From the NCBI RefSeq assembly GCF_004297265.1, contig NZ_SCUT01000056.1, positions 62,001-126,000 of the forward strand: a stretch of 64,000 nt of DNA. Reading direction: 5' to 3'. A model generated the notes under the pieces. It saw nothing but the letters and a program-made list of their open reading frames with translations, made no database searches and was not told the origin of the DNA. A program made the position numbers and the translations under genes. Position 1 is the stretch's first letter. Every line of letters begins with the position of its first letter. This DNA is from Reyranella sp. (GTDB taxonomy: Bacteria; Pseudomonadota; Alphaproteobacteria; Reyranellales; Reyranellaceae). Below, piece by piece: positions 7,740 to 16,495 of the stretch.

Positions 7740-8642
7740 TTACATCGTGAGTTCAACCTTCAGCGCCTCGCCGAGCGCGCGGAAGGTTTCGGAACGTGCG
7801 GACGAACGCCGCCAGGCGAGACCGATGCGGCGGTGCGGGACCGCGCCGGCCCTCACCATGTCGAGGGGCCGCACCGTCACGTCGAGGCCGCGCAGGATGC
7901 CGGCGTCGAGCGCCATCTGCGGCATCAAGGTGACGCCCAGCCCGTTCGCCACCATCTGCGCCAGCGTATGCAGGCTGGTGCCGTTGAAGCCGGCATTGCG
8001 CCGCGCGCCCTCCAGCTCGCAGGCCGCCAGCGCCTGGTCGCGCAGGCAGTGCCCGTCCTCCAGCAGCAGCAGGTTCTCGTCGGCGATGTTGGATGCGGGC
8101 ACGTGGCCGGCCGGCTGGACGATCGAGAACCGGTCCTCGCCGAGATCCATCACTTCGAGGTCGCCCAGCGCATAGGGCAGCGCCAGCAGAACGGCGTCGA
8201 GAGCGCCCGAGTCCAGCCGCTCCAGCAGACGTGCGGTCTGGTCTTCCCGCAGGTAGAGCTGCAGCTTGGGGAAGTTCTCGCGCAGGCGCGGCATGGCGCG
8301 CGGCAGCAGGAACGGGCCGATCGTGGGGATGACGCCGAGATGCAGCGGCCCCGACAGCGGATCGCGTGACGCCTGGGCCAGGTCCACGAGATCCTCGGCG
8401 CCCTTGAGCAGGCTGCGGGCGCGGTCGGCGACCTTCCGCCCCAGCGCCGTCGGCACGACCGAGCGCTTGGTGCGCTCCAGCAGCGGGGCGCCCAGCAAGT
8501 CTTCGAGTTCTTGGATGCTGGCGCTCAAGGTGGACTGGCTGACGGTGCAGGCCGCCGCCGCCTGCCCGAAATGACAGCGATCGACCACCGCCACCAGGTA
8601 GCGGAGCTGTCGCAGTGTCGGGGTAGGTTTCATCGGGGGCAT
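7740..8642 (-). CDS. oxyR: LysR-family peroxide sensor OxyR
   Basis: Product of 300 residues with an N-terminal winged helix-turn-helix (FGQAAAACTVSQSTLSASI) and a C-terminal sensor domain. The redox pair is present: C199 in EDGHCLRDQ and C208 nine residues on, the same numbering as E. coli OxyR, where their disulfide switches the regulator. The gene diverges from ahpC, its classic target, with 103 bases between starts. ATG 8642 is used; an ATG three codons in is an alternative. The terminator at 7612-7647 ends it. Confidence 0.95.
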   Translation of the reverse strand: MPPMKPTPTLRQLRYLVAVVDRCHFGQAAAACTVSQSTLSASIQELEDLLGAPLLERTKRSVVPTALGRKVADRARSLLKGAEDLVDLAQASRDPLSGPLHLGVIPTIGPFLLPRAMPRLRENFPKLQLYLREDQTARLLERLDSGALDAVLLALPYALGDLEVMDLGEDRFSIVQPAGHVPASNIADENLLLLEDGHCLRDQALAACELEGARRNAGFNGTSLHTLAQMVANGLGVTLMPQMALDAGILRGLDVTVRPLDMVRAGAVPHRRIGLAWRRSSARSETFRALGEALKVELTM

Positions 8643-8663
8643 ATAATCGCTTTTACCGATTAT
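8643..8663. promoter_or_regulatory. candidate OxyR operator between oxyR and ahpC
   Basis: Inverted repeat ATAATCG-N7-CGATTAT directly at the oxyR start. OxyR sites are built of ATAG-like elements spaced by seven bases, so spacing and symmetry fit, although the half sites differ from the enteric consensus. Its place would allow oxyR autorepression and ahpC activation. A TAGAAT box at 8695-8700 could be the ahpC -10. Confidence 0.5.
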
Positions 8664-8745
8664 TCAATTCGGTATTTTGCGCTTTAAACGATCTTAGAAT
8701 GCCCCTAAGTAACGGTTGCCAAGAGTTAACCAAGGAGTTTCAAGC

Positions 8746-9315
8746 GTGTCCCTCATCAACACCGAGATCAAGCCGTTCAAGGCCACCGCCTTCCAGAAGG
8801 GCAAGTTCATCGACGTGACCGACGCCGACCTGAAGGGCAAGGGCAAGTGGTCGGTCGTGTTCTTCTACCCGGCCGACTTCACCTTCGTGTGCCCGACCGA
8901 GCTCGAGGATCTGGCGACGAACTACGCCGAGTTCAAGAAGCTGGGCGTCGAGATCTACAGCGTCTCGACCGACACGCACTTCAGCCACAAGGCGTGGCAC
9001 GACACGTCGGAAGCCATCAAGAAGATCGAGTACGTCATGGTCGGCGACCCGACCGGCACGATCACCCGCAACTTCGGCGTGATGATCGAGGAAGCGGGCC
9101 TGGCCGATCGCGGCACCTTCGTGGTCGACCCGGACGGCAAGATCCAGATCGTCGAGATCACCGCCGGCGGCATCGGCCGCGACGCCCAGGAGCTGCTGCG
9201 CAAGGTCAAGGCGGCCCAGTACGTCGCCGCCCATCCGGGCGAAGTCTGCCCGGCCGCCTGGAAGGAAGGCGAGAAGACCCTCGCCCCCAGCCTCGACCTG
9301 GTCGGCAAGATCTAA
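8746..9315 (+). CDS. ahpC: alkyl hydroperoxide reductase subunit C (2-Cys peroxiredoxin)
   Basis: Typical 2-Cys peroxiredoxin of 189 residues that reduces H2O2, organic peroxides and peroxynitrite. Peroxidatic C49 lies in DFTFVCPTE and resolving C168 in GEVCPAAW. The start is GTG 8746 with AAGGAG eight bases upstream; the frame is open further upstream, but this start matches the usual MSLINTEI beginning. Its electron donor AhpF is encoded 71 bases downstream. Confidence 0.97.
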   Translation: MSLINTEIKPFKATAFQKGKFIDVTDADLKGKGKWSVVFFYPADFTFVCPTELEDLATNYAEFKKLGVEIYSVSTDTHFSHKAWHDTSEAIKKIEYVMVGDPTGTITRNFGVMIEEAGLADRGTFVVDPDGKIQIVEITAGGIGRDAQELLRKVKAAQYVAAHPGEVCPAAWKEGEKTLAPSLDLVGKI

Positions 9316-9386
9316 CCAAAGGGCGGAGGGGCCTCATCGGAGGTCCCTCCACTCCGCTTCGATACATTTCAGTAGGAGTACCTCCC

Positions 9387-10967
9387 ATGTTGGACGCCAA
9401 CCTCAAGACGCAGTTGAAGGGCTATCTCGAGCGCCTGACCTTGCCGGTCGAGCTGGTGGCGTCGCTCGACGGTTCGGCCAAGTCGGCCGAGCTGAAGGAG
9501 CTGCTGCAGGAGATCGCGAGTCTCTCGGACAAGGTGACGTTCGCCGAGGCCGACGAGGACATGCGCAAGCCCTCCTTCGCCATCGTGCGCGCGGGCACCG
9601 ACATCTCGGTCCGCTTCGCCGGCATCCCGATGGGCCATGAATTCACCTCGCTGGTGCTGGCGCTGCTGCAGGTCGGTGGCCACCCGAGCAAGGAGGCGCA
9701 GGACACGATCGAGCGCGTCAAGAACCTCGACGGCGACTACACGTTCGAGACCTATTTCTCGCTCTCGTGCCAGAACTGCCCCGACGTGGTGCAGGCGCTG
9801 AACCTGATGAGCGTGCTGAACCCGCGCATCCGCCATACCGCGATCGACGGCGCCCTGTTCCAGGACGAGGTCGAGAAGCGCGGCGTGATGGCCGTCCCGT
9901 CGATCTTCCTGAACAGCCTGCCGTTCGGCCAGGGCCGCATGAGCCTGGAGCAGATCCTGGCCAAGCTCGACACCGGCGCCGGCGAACGCGCGGCCGAGGA
10001 GATCGCGGCCAAGAAGCCCTACGACGTGCTGGTGGTCGGCGGCGGCCCCGCCGGTGCCGCTGCAGCCATCTACGCCGCGCGAAAAGGCATCCGCACCGGC
10101 ATCGCCGCCGAGCGCTTCGGCGGCCAGGTGCTGGACACGATGGGCATCGAGAACTTCATCTCGGTCTCGCACACCGAGGGCCCGAAGATGGCGGCGGCAC
10201 TGGCCGCGCACGTCAAGGACTACGAGGTCGACGTGATGGACCTGCAGACCGCCACCAAGCTGATCCCGGCCGCGACGCCGGGCGGCCTGGCCACGGTAGA
10301 GCTGCAGAACGGCGCGACGCTCAAGGCCAAGACGATCGTCCTCTCGCCCGGCGCGCGCTGGAGGCAGATGAACGTCCCCGGCGAGGCCGAGTATCGCAAC
10401 AAGGGCGTGGCCTACTGCCCGCACTGCGACGGCCCGCTGTTCAAGGGCAAGCGGGTGGCGGTGATCGGCGGCGGCAATTCCGGCGTCGAGGCGGCGATCG
10501 ACCTCGCGGGCCTGGTGAGCCACGTCACGCTGATCGAGTTCGACGGCCAGCTGCGCGCCGACGCCGTGCTGCAGGCCAAGCTCAACTCGCTGCCCAACGC
10601 CACGGTGATCGTCTCGGCGCAGACCACCGAGGTGCACGGCGACGGCGCCCGGGTGACAGGCCTCGCCTACAAGGACCGCGCCACAGGCGAGCAGAAGACG
10701 ATCGAGCTCGAGGGCATCTTCGTGCAGATCGGCCTGGTGCCCAACACCGAGTGGCTGAAGGGCGCGATCGCCTTGAGCCCGCGCGGCGAGATCGAGGTCG
10801 ACGCCCGCGGCCAGACCTCGGTCCCCGGCGTCTTCGCCGCCGGCGACGCCACGACCGTGCCCTACAAGCAGATCGTCATCGCCATGGGCGAGGGCGCCAA
10901 GGCCGCCCTCTCGGCCTTCGACCACCTGATCCGCAGCACCCCGGTCGAGGTGAAGGAAGCCGCTTAG
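9387..10967 (+). CDS. ahpF: alkyl hydroperoxide reductase subunit F
   Basis: NADH-dependent flavoprotein of 526 residues that reduces AhpC. The N-terminal tandem thioredoxin-like domain carries C128-Q-N-C131. The FAD domain begins DVLVVGGGPAGAAAA, the redox centre is C344-P-H-C347, the NAD site is VIGGGNSGVEAA, and the FAD-binding end is AAGDATTVPYKQ. Length and Cys positions match the E. coli enzyme closely. ATG 9387 has AGGAG eight bases upstream. A diverged fragment of another ahpF 3' end lies at 12827-12943. Confidence 0.97.
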   Translation: MLDANLKTQLKGYLERLTLPVELVASLDGSAKSAELKELLQEIASLSDKVTFAEADEDMRKPSFAIVRAGTDISVRFAGIPMGHEFTSLVLALLQVGGHPSKEAQDTIERVKNLDGDYTFETYFSLSCQNCPDVVQALNLMSVLNPRIRHTAIDGALFQDEVEKRGVMAVPSIFLNSLPFGQGRMSLEQILAKLDTGAGERAAEEIAAKKPYDVLVVGGGPAGAAAAIYAARKGIRTGIAAERFGGQVLDTMGIENFISVSHTEGPKMAAALAAHVKDYEVDVMDLQTATKLIPAATPGGLATVELQNGATLKAKTIVLSPGARWRQMNVPGEAEYRNKGVAYCPHCDGPLFKGKRVAVIGGGNSGVEAAIDLAGLVSHVTLIEFDGQLRADAVLQAKLNSLPNATVIVSAQTTEVHGDGARVTGLAYKDRATGEQKTIELEGIFVQIGLVPNTEWLKGAIALSPRGEIEVDARGQTSVPGVFAAGDATTVPYKQIVIAMGEGAKAALSAFDHLIRSTPVEVKEAA

Positions 10968-11037
10968 AAGGGCCGGACGGTGGACGCCTGCGTCTGGCGC
11001 ATGCGTCCACCATTCGCTCATGACGTTGAGCCAAATC

Positions 11038-11099
11038 CGCTTTTTTCAGTTCATTTGTTTCGTTTATTTCGGTTATTTCGTTTGTTCGCCAGAAAATCC
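11038..11099. other. T-rich tract between ahpF and the DUF2442 gene
   Basis: Very T-rich stretch in which the unit TTTCG recurs (TTTCGTTTATTTCGGTTATTTCG), unlike the GC-rich surroundings. It lies between convergent ahpF and the minus-strand DUF2442 gene. There is no clear hairpin, so it is not called a terminator; it may mark an insertion boundary or an intrinsic bend. Confidence 0.35.
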
Positions 11100-11117
11100 A
11101 GCAATTTCAACGGCCCG

Positions 11118-11546
11118 CTAGGCCACCCGCCGCGGGCGGCCGCCCTTGCGGCCGTTGGCACGGGCGGCGGCGGCCTTGGCCTTGGATTTCGTCTGGCCGG
11201 CGCGGCGTGCCAGCTCCGACAGCATCCAGGCGCGGGTCCCGAACACGCCCATCAGCAGGCCGGGCACGGTGAAATCGGCATCGAGCGCGGGCCAGTGCAG
11301 CCCATGGCCGGCGCCGAGGATCTCGATCTCGGCCAGCTCCGCGTCGGTCGCCTGCGCCAGCCCCTGCAGCGAGCGCGCCGGAAAGACGAAGCTGCAGCCG
11401 TTGGTCAGATCGACCACGACCCGGCCGGTCCGCCGTTCATAGTGCGCGCGCTCGGCCTGCGGCTCGCTCACGGCCCGGTGCCGACCGCGCGCCAGGGCGC
11501 GGTCGATTTCGCGATCCATCTCGGCCTTCGATCGATCACCGACCAT
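11118..11546 (-). CDS. DUF2442 domain protein with a basic C-terminal tail
   Basis: Product of 142 residues. The middle part carries the DUF2442 pattern (GRVVVDLTNGCSFVFPARSLQGL ends with IEILGAGHGLHWPALDADFTVPGLL across residues ~47-100). It is followed by a strongly basic Lys/Arg/Ala tail. Members of this family are small, often linked to toxin-antitoxin-like neighbours (DUF4160); no such partner is seen here. Start taken at ATG 11546; the frame is open upstream without a better ribosome site. Confidence 0.72.
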   Translation of the reverse strand: MVGDRSKAEMDREIDRALARGRHRAVSEPQAERAHYERRTGRVVVDLTNGCSFVFPARSLQGLAQATDAELAEIEILGAGHGLHWPALDADFTVPGLLMGVFGTRAWMLSELARRAGQTKSKAKAAAARANGRKGGRPRRVA

Positions 11547-11623
11547 CCCGAGCTTTCCCGTTCCCCGACGCCCCGTGATTGGACTTAGTGTAGCACATCG
11601 GACGGCCACCGGCGCGTGCTGCC

Positions 11624-12046
11624 TCACCCCGGCATCTTGTCGATGAAGCCGACCACGGACTCGAGCCGGCCGTCCGGCGCCAGAGTGCAGAAACCGACGC
11701 CCTCGACGACCGAGGGCCCGCCGGCCGGACCCAGCGACCAGGTGAAGCGCAGATAGCGCGCCCCTGCACCGCCGGAGGGGCCGCCCGGGGAACCGCCCGG
11801 GGAGCCACCGTGCGTGTCGATCTTCGAGGTGCGCGCGAGCACGAAGCCCGGGAACTTCGCCTGCACGCCCGCCAGCATGGCATCGATCCCGGCCGGCCCG
11901 TCGCCCGCCATCACCGGATCGCGATAGATCCCCGTCTCGGTCCAGGCCGCGGCAAGGCCGGCGCGGCGGCGCGCGGGATCGGTCTCGTTCCAGGTGGCGA
12001 CGTAGGCCTCGACGACGGCGTCCGGCGTGGCGGTGGGATGGGACAT
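11624..12046 (-). CDS. SnoaL/NTF2-like protein with a Gly-Pro-rich insert
   Basis: Product of 140 residues. The start VVEAYVATWNETDPARRRAGL and the end GRLESVVGFIDKMPG are typical of SnoaL-like polyketide-cyclase or steroid-isomerase fold proteins. ATG 12046 is preceded by AGGAGGA. A low-complexity insert, roughly residues 80-94 (GGSPGGSPGGPSGG), interrupts the barrel; the DNA there is a short tandem repeat. No substrate can be assigned. Confidence 0.75.
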   Translation of the reverse strand: MSHPTATPDAVVEAYVATWNETDPARRRAGLAAAWTETGIYRDPVMAGDGPAGIDAMLAGVQAKFPGFVLARTSKIDTHGGSPGGSPGGPSGGAGARYLRFTWSLGPAGGPSVVEGVGFCTLAPDGRLESVVGFIDKMPG

Positions 12047-12341
12047 GGCTTCCTCCTGCGGATGGTTGATCCACGCGGGAGATAGGCCGGCACAGGCGAT
12101 GCGGCGATTGTCTGGGAGGTAATGAGGCTGGAACAAAGCTTCCTTGTTAGTGTCCCAATTTGATGAGTGAGCCGAACCGGATTTCCCACATGCTGGCCTT
12201 TTCCTCGTCATCTTCGATAAGAACGAGTCTCCTTGGGAGCTTATTCAATTTAGTGCATTCGCCCGGTAAAAATCATTGCCAATCCGCCTTCAGAACCAAA
12301 GACTGCCAAAGCTTTCGATCGACAGAACACAGGATCAGCCA
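12047..12341. other. gene-free AT-richer spacer
   Basis: About 295 bases with lower GC than the window average and no open frame I would support. There is a small palindrome around AAGCTT at about 12130-12150. It separates the NTF2-like gene from the orphan gene at 12342 and may be the left edge of the acquired segment ending with the restriction enzyme. Confidence 0.5.
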
Positions 12342-12689
12342 ATGAAACCGATGATCACACGGGTTCACGCGGGCACCCGCACGGACACCACGCTAGATCT
12401 GGAGATCCACCTGCAGAATCACGAGGTCATCAATCTCCATCTTAACGCAGAGGGCGCTGCCGCAATCATTGCGGCGATAGTTGAGCACTGCCCGCCTGAT
12501 CCGACGCGCTCGGTCGGTTTTCCTTGTTATGGCTTCGCGACAACCCCCTCTGTCGAGGGAGACACAGTTCTAGGTTTCCAGCTTTCCGCAAACCGCTACC
12601 CGATAGCGATCAGGGTTCCTCAAGAGAAGCTACTTGAGGTGCGCGCCGGCATTGCGAAATGGGAAACCCAGCGACCCGGCAGAGCATGA
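12342..12689 (+). CDS. orphan protein of unknown function
   Basis: Product of 115 residues from ATG 12342, with AGGATCAG just upstream; the frame is open 22 codons further. There is no signal peptide, membrane helix or motif I can name. The composition (acidic, with short beta-like stretches such as LDLEIHLQNHEVINLHL) looks like a real folded protein. It lies in AT-richer DNA beside a broken ahpF copy and a restriction enzyme, so it may have come in with them. Confidence 0.55.
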   Translation: MKPMITRVHAGTRTDTTLDLEIHLQNHEVINLHLNAEGAAAIIAAIVEHCPPDPTRSVGFPCYGFATTPSVEGDTVLGFQLSANRYPIAIRVPQEKLLEVRAGIAKWETQRPGRA

Positions 12690-12826
12690 CTGGGTTTCAA
12701 CTGGAAGGGAAAGGCGCGCGACATCAGGATCAGACCCTGCTGCCTAAGATCTGACGCCAATCGGGACGTTGCCACTTGCTTGCATCGCTTGCTGCCAACC
12801 GTGGGCATTTGCGTTGGTGGCAATCC

Positions 12827-12943
12827 GGCGACGCCACGACTGCGCCCTACAAGCAGATCGTCACCGCCATGGACGAGGGCGCGAAGGCCGCGCTGTCGGA
12901 GTGCGGCCACCTCATCCATAGTACGCCGGTCAATGCCAAGCAC
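12827..12943 (+). pseudogene. ahpF: ahpF 3' fragment (C-terminal FAD-binding end only)
   Basis: Translation reads GDATTAPYKQIVTAMDEGAK and continues through EC..HLI.STPVNA, clearly matching the last ~40 residues of the intact AhpF (GDATTVPYKQIV...). The rest of the gene is missing. Divergence from the intact copy is substantial in DNA and protein, so it is either an old duplicate or a fragment from another strain's ahpF. It borders the GC-poor restriction enzyme gene. Confidence 0.85.
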
Positions 12944-13044
12944 TTCAAGTGCACCCGAATGGGAAAGCCACACAATGGTGAGCCTTCCATTGAAATAGCC
13001 TTGAAAACGCCCTCACCCTTAAGCAACCGGCCCACCAACCAATC

Positions 13045-16000
13045 TCACTCTTCGTCAGCGAGTTCCTGACTGGCGCGTAGATCACTAAATCTTTCCCAAG
13101 CGCGAGCTATTTCTTGCAACCCTTCAAGCCCCAAGCCCCACAAAGGCACAACCGCCTTATCCAACGCGTCTTGCAGTGATTGGCCCATGTCACCTCGCCT
13201 CGCGGCCTGATGACAATCCTTCGAAGCCATCACAATATTTTTGTGCACGCTGTTACTTGCCATAAATCGCGGGAGTTTAATGAACTCAGTTACATGAGTG
13301 CTCTTTCCGGTGTTCGTCGTATAGGCAGCGATAGCGAGCCGACACGGCGTACTCATAAGTACGCCACAGACATAGTGCGCCTCATCGGCGGACTTCGTTG
13401 GAACAAACATGACATGGTGCTCAGGGCATACTTCTCCAGACACAACAGCAGCCTGAATTGTTAGGCCCATGTCACGCCACACCACTTTGTGGGTATCCAG
13501 AGTGCGAGGCCCAATATTATACATAGTATAAAAGGGATCCGTTTGCTTAAAATATCGCTGGAATAACTTCCGTCCGCGTAGTGTGCCTCGCTTCTTGGTT
13601 TTGGAATCTCCCTCAAATAGCTTCAAATAAGCATATAGTTTAGGCGCTTCCTTCTTTAATTTAGATTCGGAAATGCCGATCTTAGAGATCGCATCTTGAA
13701 CAAAAAGAATCTCTAATGACGGGACCGCCTGCCAAGGCTTGATATCTCGTCCCCGAAGCAGTGGCTTAACATACCTGCTCTCGATTGCTTTCTGAACATG
13801 CTCAACTTTAATTTTTCCGATGTCGTGGAGATTCTCGATGATGCTGATCTCACCACGTTTCTCTAGCGTTCTTACCCAATAGACACCGTTCAATCCTCCG
13901 GTGTTGGCACCCTCCAGGGCTTCGTACAAACCCTTTCCTAGAATCTGTCGGATGGCCTTTGATGCAGCCTTGGGCAAAGACAACCATGGCGACCGCTCGT
14001 TTCCATCGATCGGCGCTGCCTCCATCGAAATCCGCTGGGTAAACTTGAGGACTTCCGAAAGCTCTCGATCTTGTGAAATTCTTGCGGGCCCAGTCCAGAG
14101 CTTATAAGGAACCGGATACGCAAATCGCCGCGAAGTTTTCTCCGCAACAAAGGTAGCCGTGGCGTTAGAGGCGCCGTCGAAAACTTGGATTCGACTCAAG
14201 TCCTCTATCTCGATTGGCTTAATGTAAGTCCGAACATTGTCGATATCGAAATTAAAGCGCCGAAAGCCATCGCCTGCGCCTTTCGTCTTAAAGATGGATT
14301 GAGTAATTACGAAACCTAGCCGGCCGCCGAGTCTTAAATAGCGTTCCATACATACGTAGACGAAGAGCATGGATAAGTCCTTTTTCCCACCTCCATGTCT
14401 TCCCGCTGCGCCATCGAGCGTGAGCAAATTGTACCGATTCCAAATCGTCTTAAGTTCTTCTCGATAGTCATTCGGCAAGCTTTCCCAATTTACCCATGGC
14501 GGATTCCCGAGAATAAGATCAAACCGATCCAACAACAGAGGGGCAAAAGCATTCTTTATGATGCGCGCCCAAATACCATCCTGACCGGCGTTGTTCAGTT
14601 TTGTGAGGATACCGAAAAGTGCAGCGTGCTCTTTAAGGTCGGCAACGGCAAACTTTTCCGTTTTGCATCGATCGAGAAATTCCGCCGGTGAGTATGCGTT
14701 ACTGACACACTCTTCCAACAACTCCGTGTAAGCACGAAGCTTTCGCCAATCTCCAGTGACTTCCGCCGGAATGATAAACTCGGCAACCGAAGTTCGCAGG
14801 CGCCGCTGCCGCTGAAACAACGAGCCATACTCGGATGGTGTCGCAATCGAATCACAGAGATAAACAGGGAGCTCGACCTCGCCGAGGTACTTGAGCAAAT
14901 CGCGTACAGCCAACAAGTAATTTACTCTGGCCGCCATAACTGCGAGCGGATTCAGATCGAAACCCACGATATTCGCTAAGACGCGGCGGGCAAACTCGCT
15001 CTCGTCAAAACCGCAATCATGGCGATGTTCCTCGAACCATATTTTGCACCGGTTTATAGCTTCAACGAGAAAGGTGCCAGATCCACAACCGGGATCGAGG
15101 ACTCTTATTGCTGGATCTCCGCTAAACCCAACCTTGTTTATTAGTCGAGTCGCGAGCCAATCTGGAGTGTAATATTCGCCTAGATCATGGCGCACAGTTC
15201 GGGGGAACAGCTGTTGATATAGGTGCTTGAGGAGATCTCGATTTTCATGATGATCGACGCTCAAGGTCGCCGGATCGTACTCTATAAGGATTTCTGCGAT
15301 TTTACGAACGACTGCAGCTACATCATCATTCCACGCGGCGAGATACCAAGAGAAGAGATCGCCTTCTAGAAAATTTGTGATCCCTAACTCTGTCCAGATA
15401 CCACCTTGCTCCAGACGCTGCATGAGGCCATGCAGCTTCGCGGAGGATGATGAGGCGGCGCATTGCCGAACAATTGATGTTCCCAATGGTGTAAACGTAG
15501 CTGCAATCTCTGCAGCCAAAAATTTCATTACAATCGCATAGTAACTTTGAAGCGAGAAAAGTAGTTGGGCCGCTTTAGGGTTATCAATCCCATAGCTTTC
15601 AGCAAGGGCTGTAATCTTGTCGTTTTCCGAACTTACATCGTAGCCACAGACCTCACCGAAAAGCACTGTCCACTGATGGAAAAAGACTTTTGCTTTTGGT
15701 GACTTAGTGACAATTAGAGTGTTGTAAAGTGCGCGGACACCGCTTTGGGCCTTTTGGCTTGTGTTTCCGAAATCGCGGACTAGGTTCTCGGCCGTAAACG
15801 AGTGCCCACGTGCGCCGAGTGAAAGAACAGCACGCAGGAGTCGGCGCATCGATATTGGTGAGACTGGCATCGGCGTTTCGACATCGAACTCGCCGCCGCG
15901 GCTTCTGGAAAAAATGACATAACGCCCGTCGATTCCTACTCCCAAGACCTTTTCAATAGGTATAGACTCACTGGCAACAAAGTCTTCGAACCTACCTCTG

Positions 16001-16323
16001 AGCTGCTTGATAGCCGCCTTGCTTCCGCGTCCTTTTCCAGTCGAATCCAATCGATCGGCGCCGCTCGGATTCTTGTATTCTACGATTAAGCCACCGTACT
16101 TAGAGTCAATGCGGCCACCGGCTAAGCCGTACTCATGTCGCGCTCGCAGGTTGAGATTTGCTTGCGTTGCGAACAGATCTATTCGAGTAGCAACAGCGAT
16201 TCGAACATCTTCTTCCGACGCATGTCCGGTAAGTAGGCTCGCGAGATTGGCACTGAGTGCTTCTGCGTGGGCGCTAACCAATCCCTCAACGTCGAGTGCC
16301 CCGCCGGTGTCGTCGCTATTCAT
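13045..16323 (-). CDS. one-protein restriction-modification enzyme, Eco57I-like N6-adenine methyltransferase
   Basis: Large protein, 1092 residues from ATG 16323 (a TTG six codons upstream is possible). Near the N-terminus D73...E82-Y-K84 in RIDSKYGGLIVEYK fits a PD-(D/E)xK nuclease core. The methyltransferase carries the SAM motif DPGCGSGTF (~410) and the catalytic NPPW (~605), as in type IIG or Eco57I-class enzymes. The C-terminal ~400 residues would hold target recognition. Such enzymes methylate and cut DNA from one polypeptide. Base composition is far less GC-rich than the surroundings, no separate specificity or regulator gene is nearby, and an ahpF fragment lies at its 3' side: signs of horizontal gain. 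Confidence 0.88.
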   Translation of the reverse strand: MNSDDTGGALDVEGLVSAHAEALSANLASLLTGHASEEDVRIAVATRIDLFATQANLNLRARHEYGLAGGRIDSKYGGLIVEYKNPSGADRLDSTGKGRGSKAAIKQLRGRFEDFVASESIPIEKVLGVGIDGRYVIFSRSRGGEFDVETPMPVSPISMRRLLRAVLSLGARGHSFTAENLVRDFGNTSQKAQSGVRALYNTLIVTKSPKAKVFFHQWTVLFGEVCGYDVSSENDKITALAESYGIDNPKAAQLLFSLQSYYAIVMKFLAAEIAATFTPLGTSIVRQCAASSSSAKLHGLMQRLEQGGIWTELGITNFLEGDLFSWYLAAWNDDVAAVVRKIAEILIEYDPATLSVDHHENRDLLKHLYQQLFPRTVRHDLGEYYTPDWLATRLINKVGFSGDPAIRVLDPGCGSGTFLVEAINRCKIWFEEHRHDCGFDESEFARRVLANIVGFDLNPLAVMAARVNYLLAVRDLLKYLGEVELPVYLCDSIATPSEYGSLFQRQRRLRTSVAEFIIPAEVTGDWRKLRAYTELLEECVSNAYSPAEFLDRCKTEKFAVADLKEHAALFGILTKLNNAGQDGIWARIIKNAFAPLLLDRFDLILGNPPWVNWESLPNDYREELKTIWNRYNLLTLDGAAGRHGGGKKDLSMLFVYVCMERYLRLGGRLGFVITQSIFKTKGAGDGFRRFNFDIDNVRTYIKPIEIEDLSRIQVFDGASNATATFVAEKTSRRFAYPVPYKLWTGPARISQDRELSEVLKFTQRISMEAAPIDGNERSPWLSLPKAASKAIRQILGKGLYEALEGANTGGLNGVYWVRTLEKRGEISIIENLHDIGKIKVEHVQKAIESRYVKPLLRGRDIKPWQAVPSLEILFVQDAISKIGISESKLKKEAPKLYAYLKLFEGDSKTKKRGTLRGRKLFQRYFKQTDPFYTMYNIGPRTLDTHKVVWRDMGLTIQAAVVSGEVCPEHHVMFVPTKSADEAHYVCGVLMSTPCRLAIAAYTTNTGKSTHVTEFIKLPRFMASNSVHKNIVMASKDCHQAARRGDMGQSLQDALDKAVVPLWGLGLEGLQEIARAWERFSDLRASQELADEE

Positions 16324-16495
16324 TTTATCTTTGCGCTGCAAGCAAAATGCGCAGCCCCCTTGTCCGATGGTGACTTAATCACGCGAGCACTCTTGTAGCA
16401 ATCGTGCGTTGTAAAGCTCCGTTGATTAATGAGGAAGCTCGCGATGAATCAAGAATCGATCAATGCGCTTTCGATACATCTCATCACCTGCGACC

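Noticed and set aside
12776..13069. 98-codon plus-strand open frame as a real gene
   Set aside because: Its middle is an ahpF C-terminal fragment without the rest of the enzyme and its ends are unrelated sequence; treated as a pseudogene remnant.
13045..16323. Larger defence island (BREX, DISARM or phosphorothioation type) around the methyltransferase
   Set aside because: The neighbours are ccm genes and small orphan genes; no helicase, PglZ, BrxC or other partners are present.
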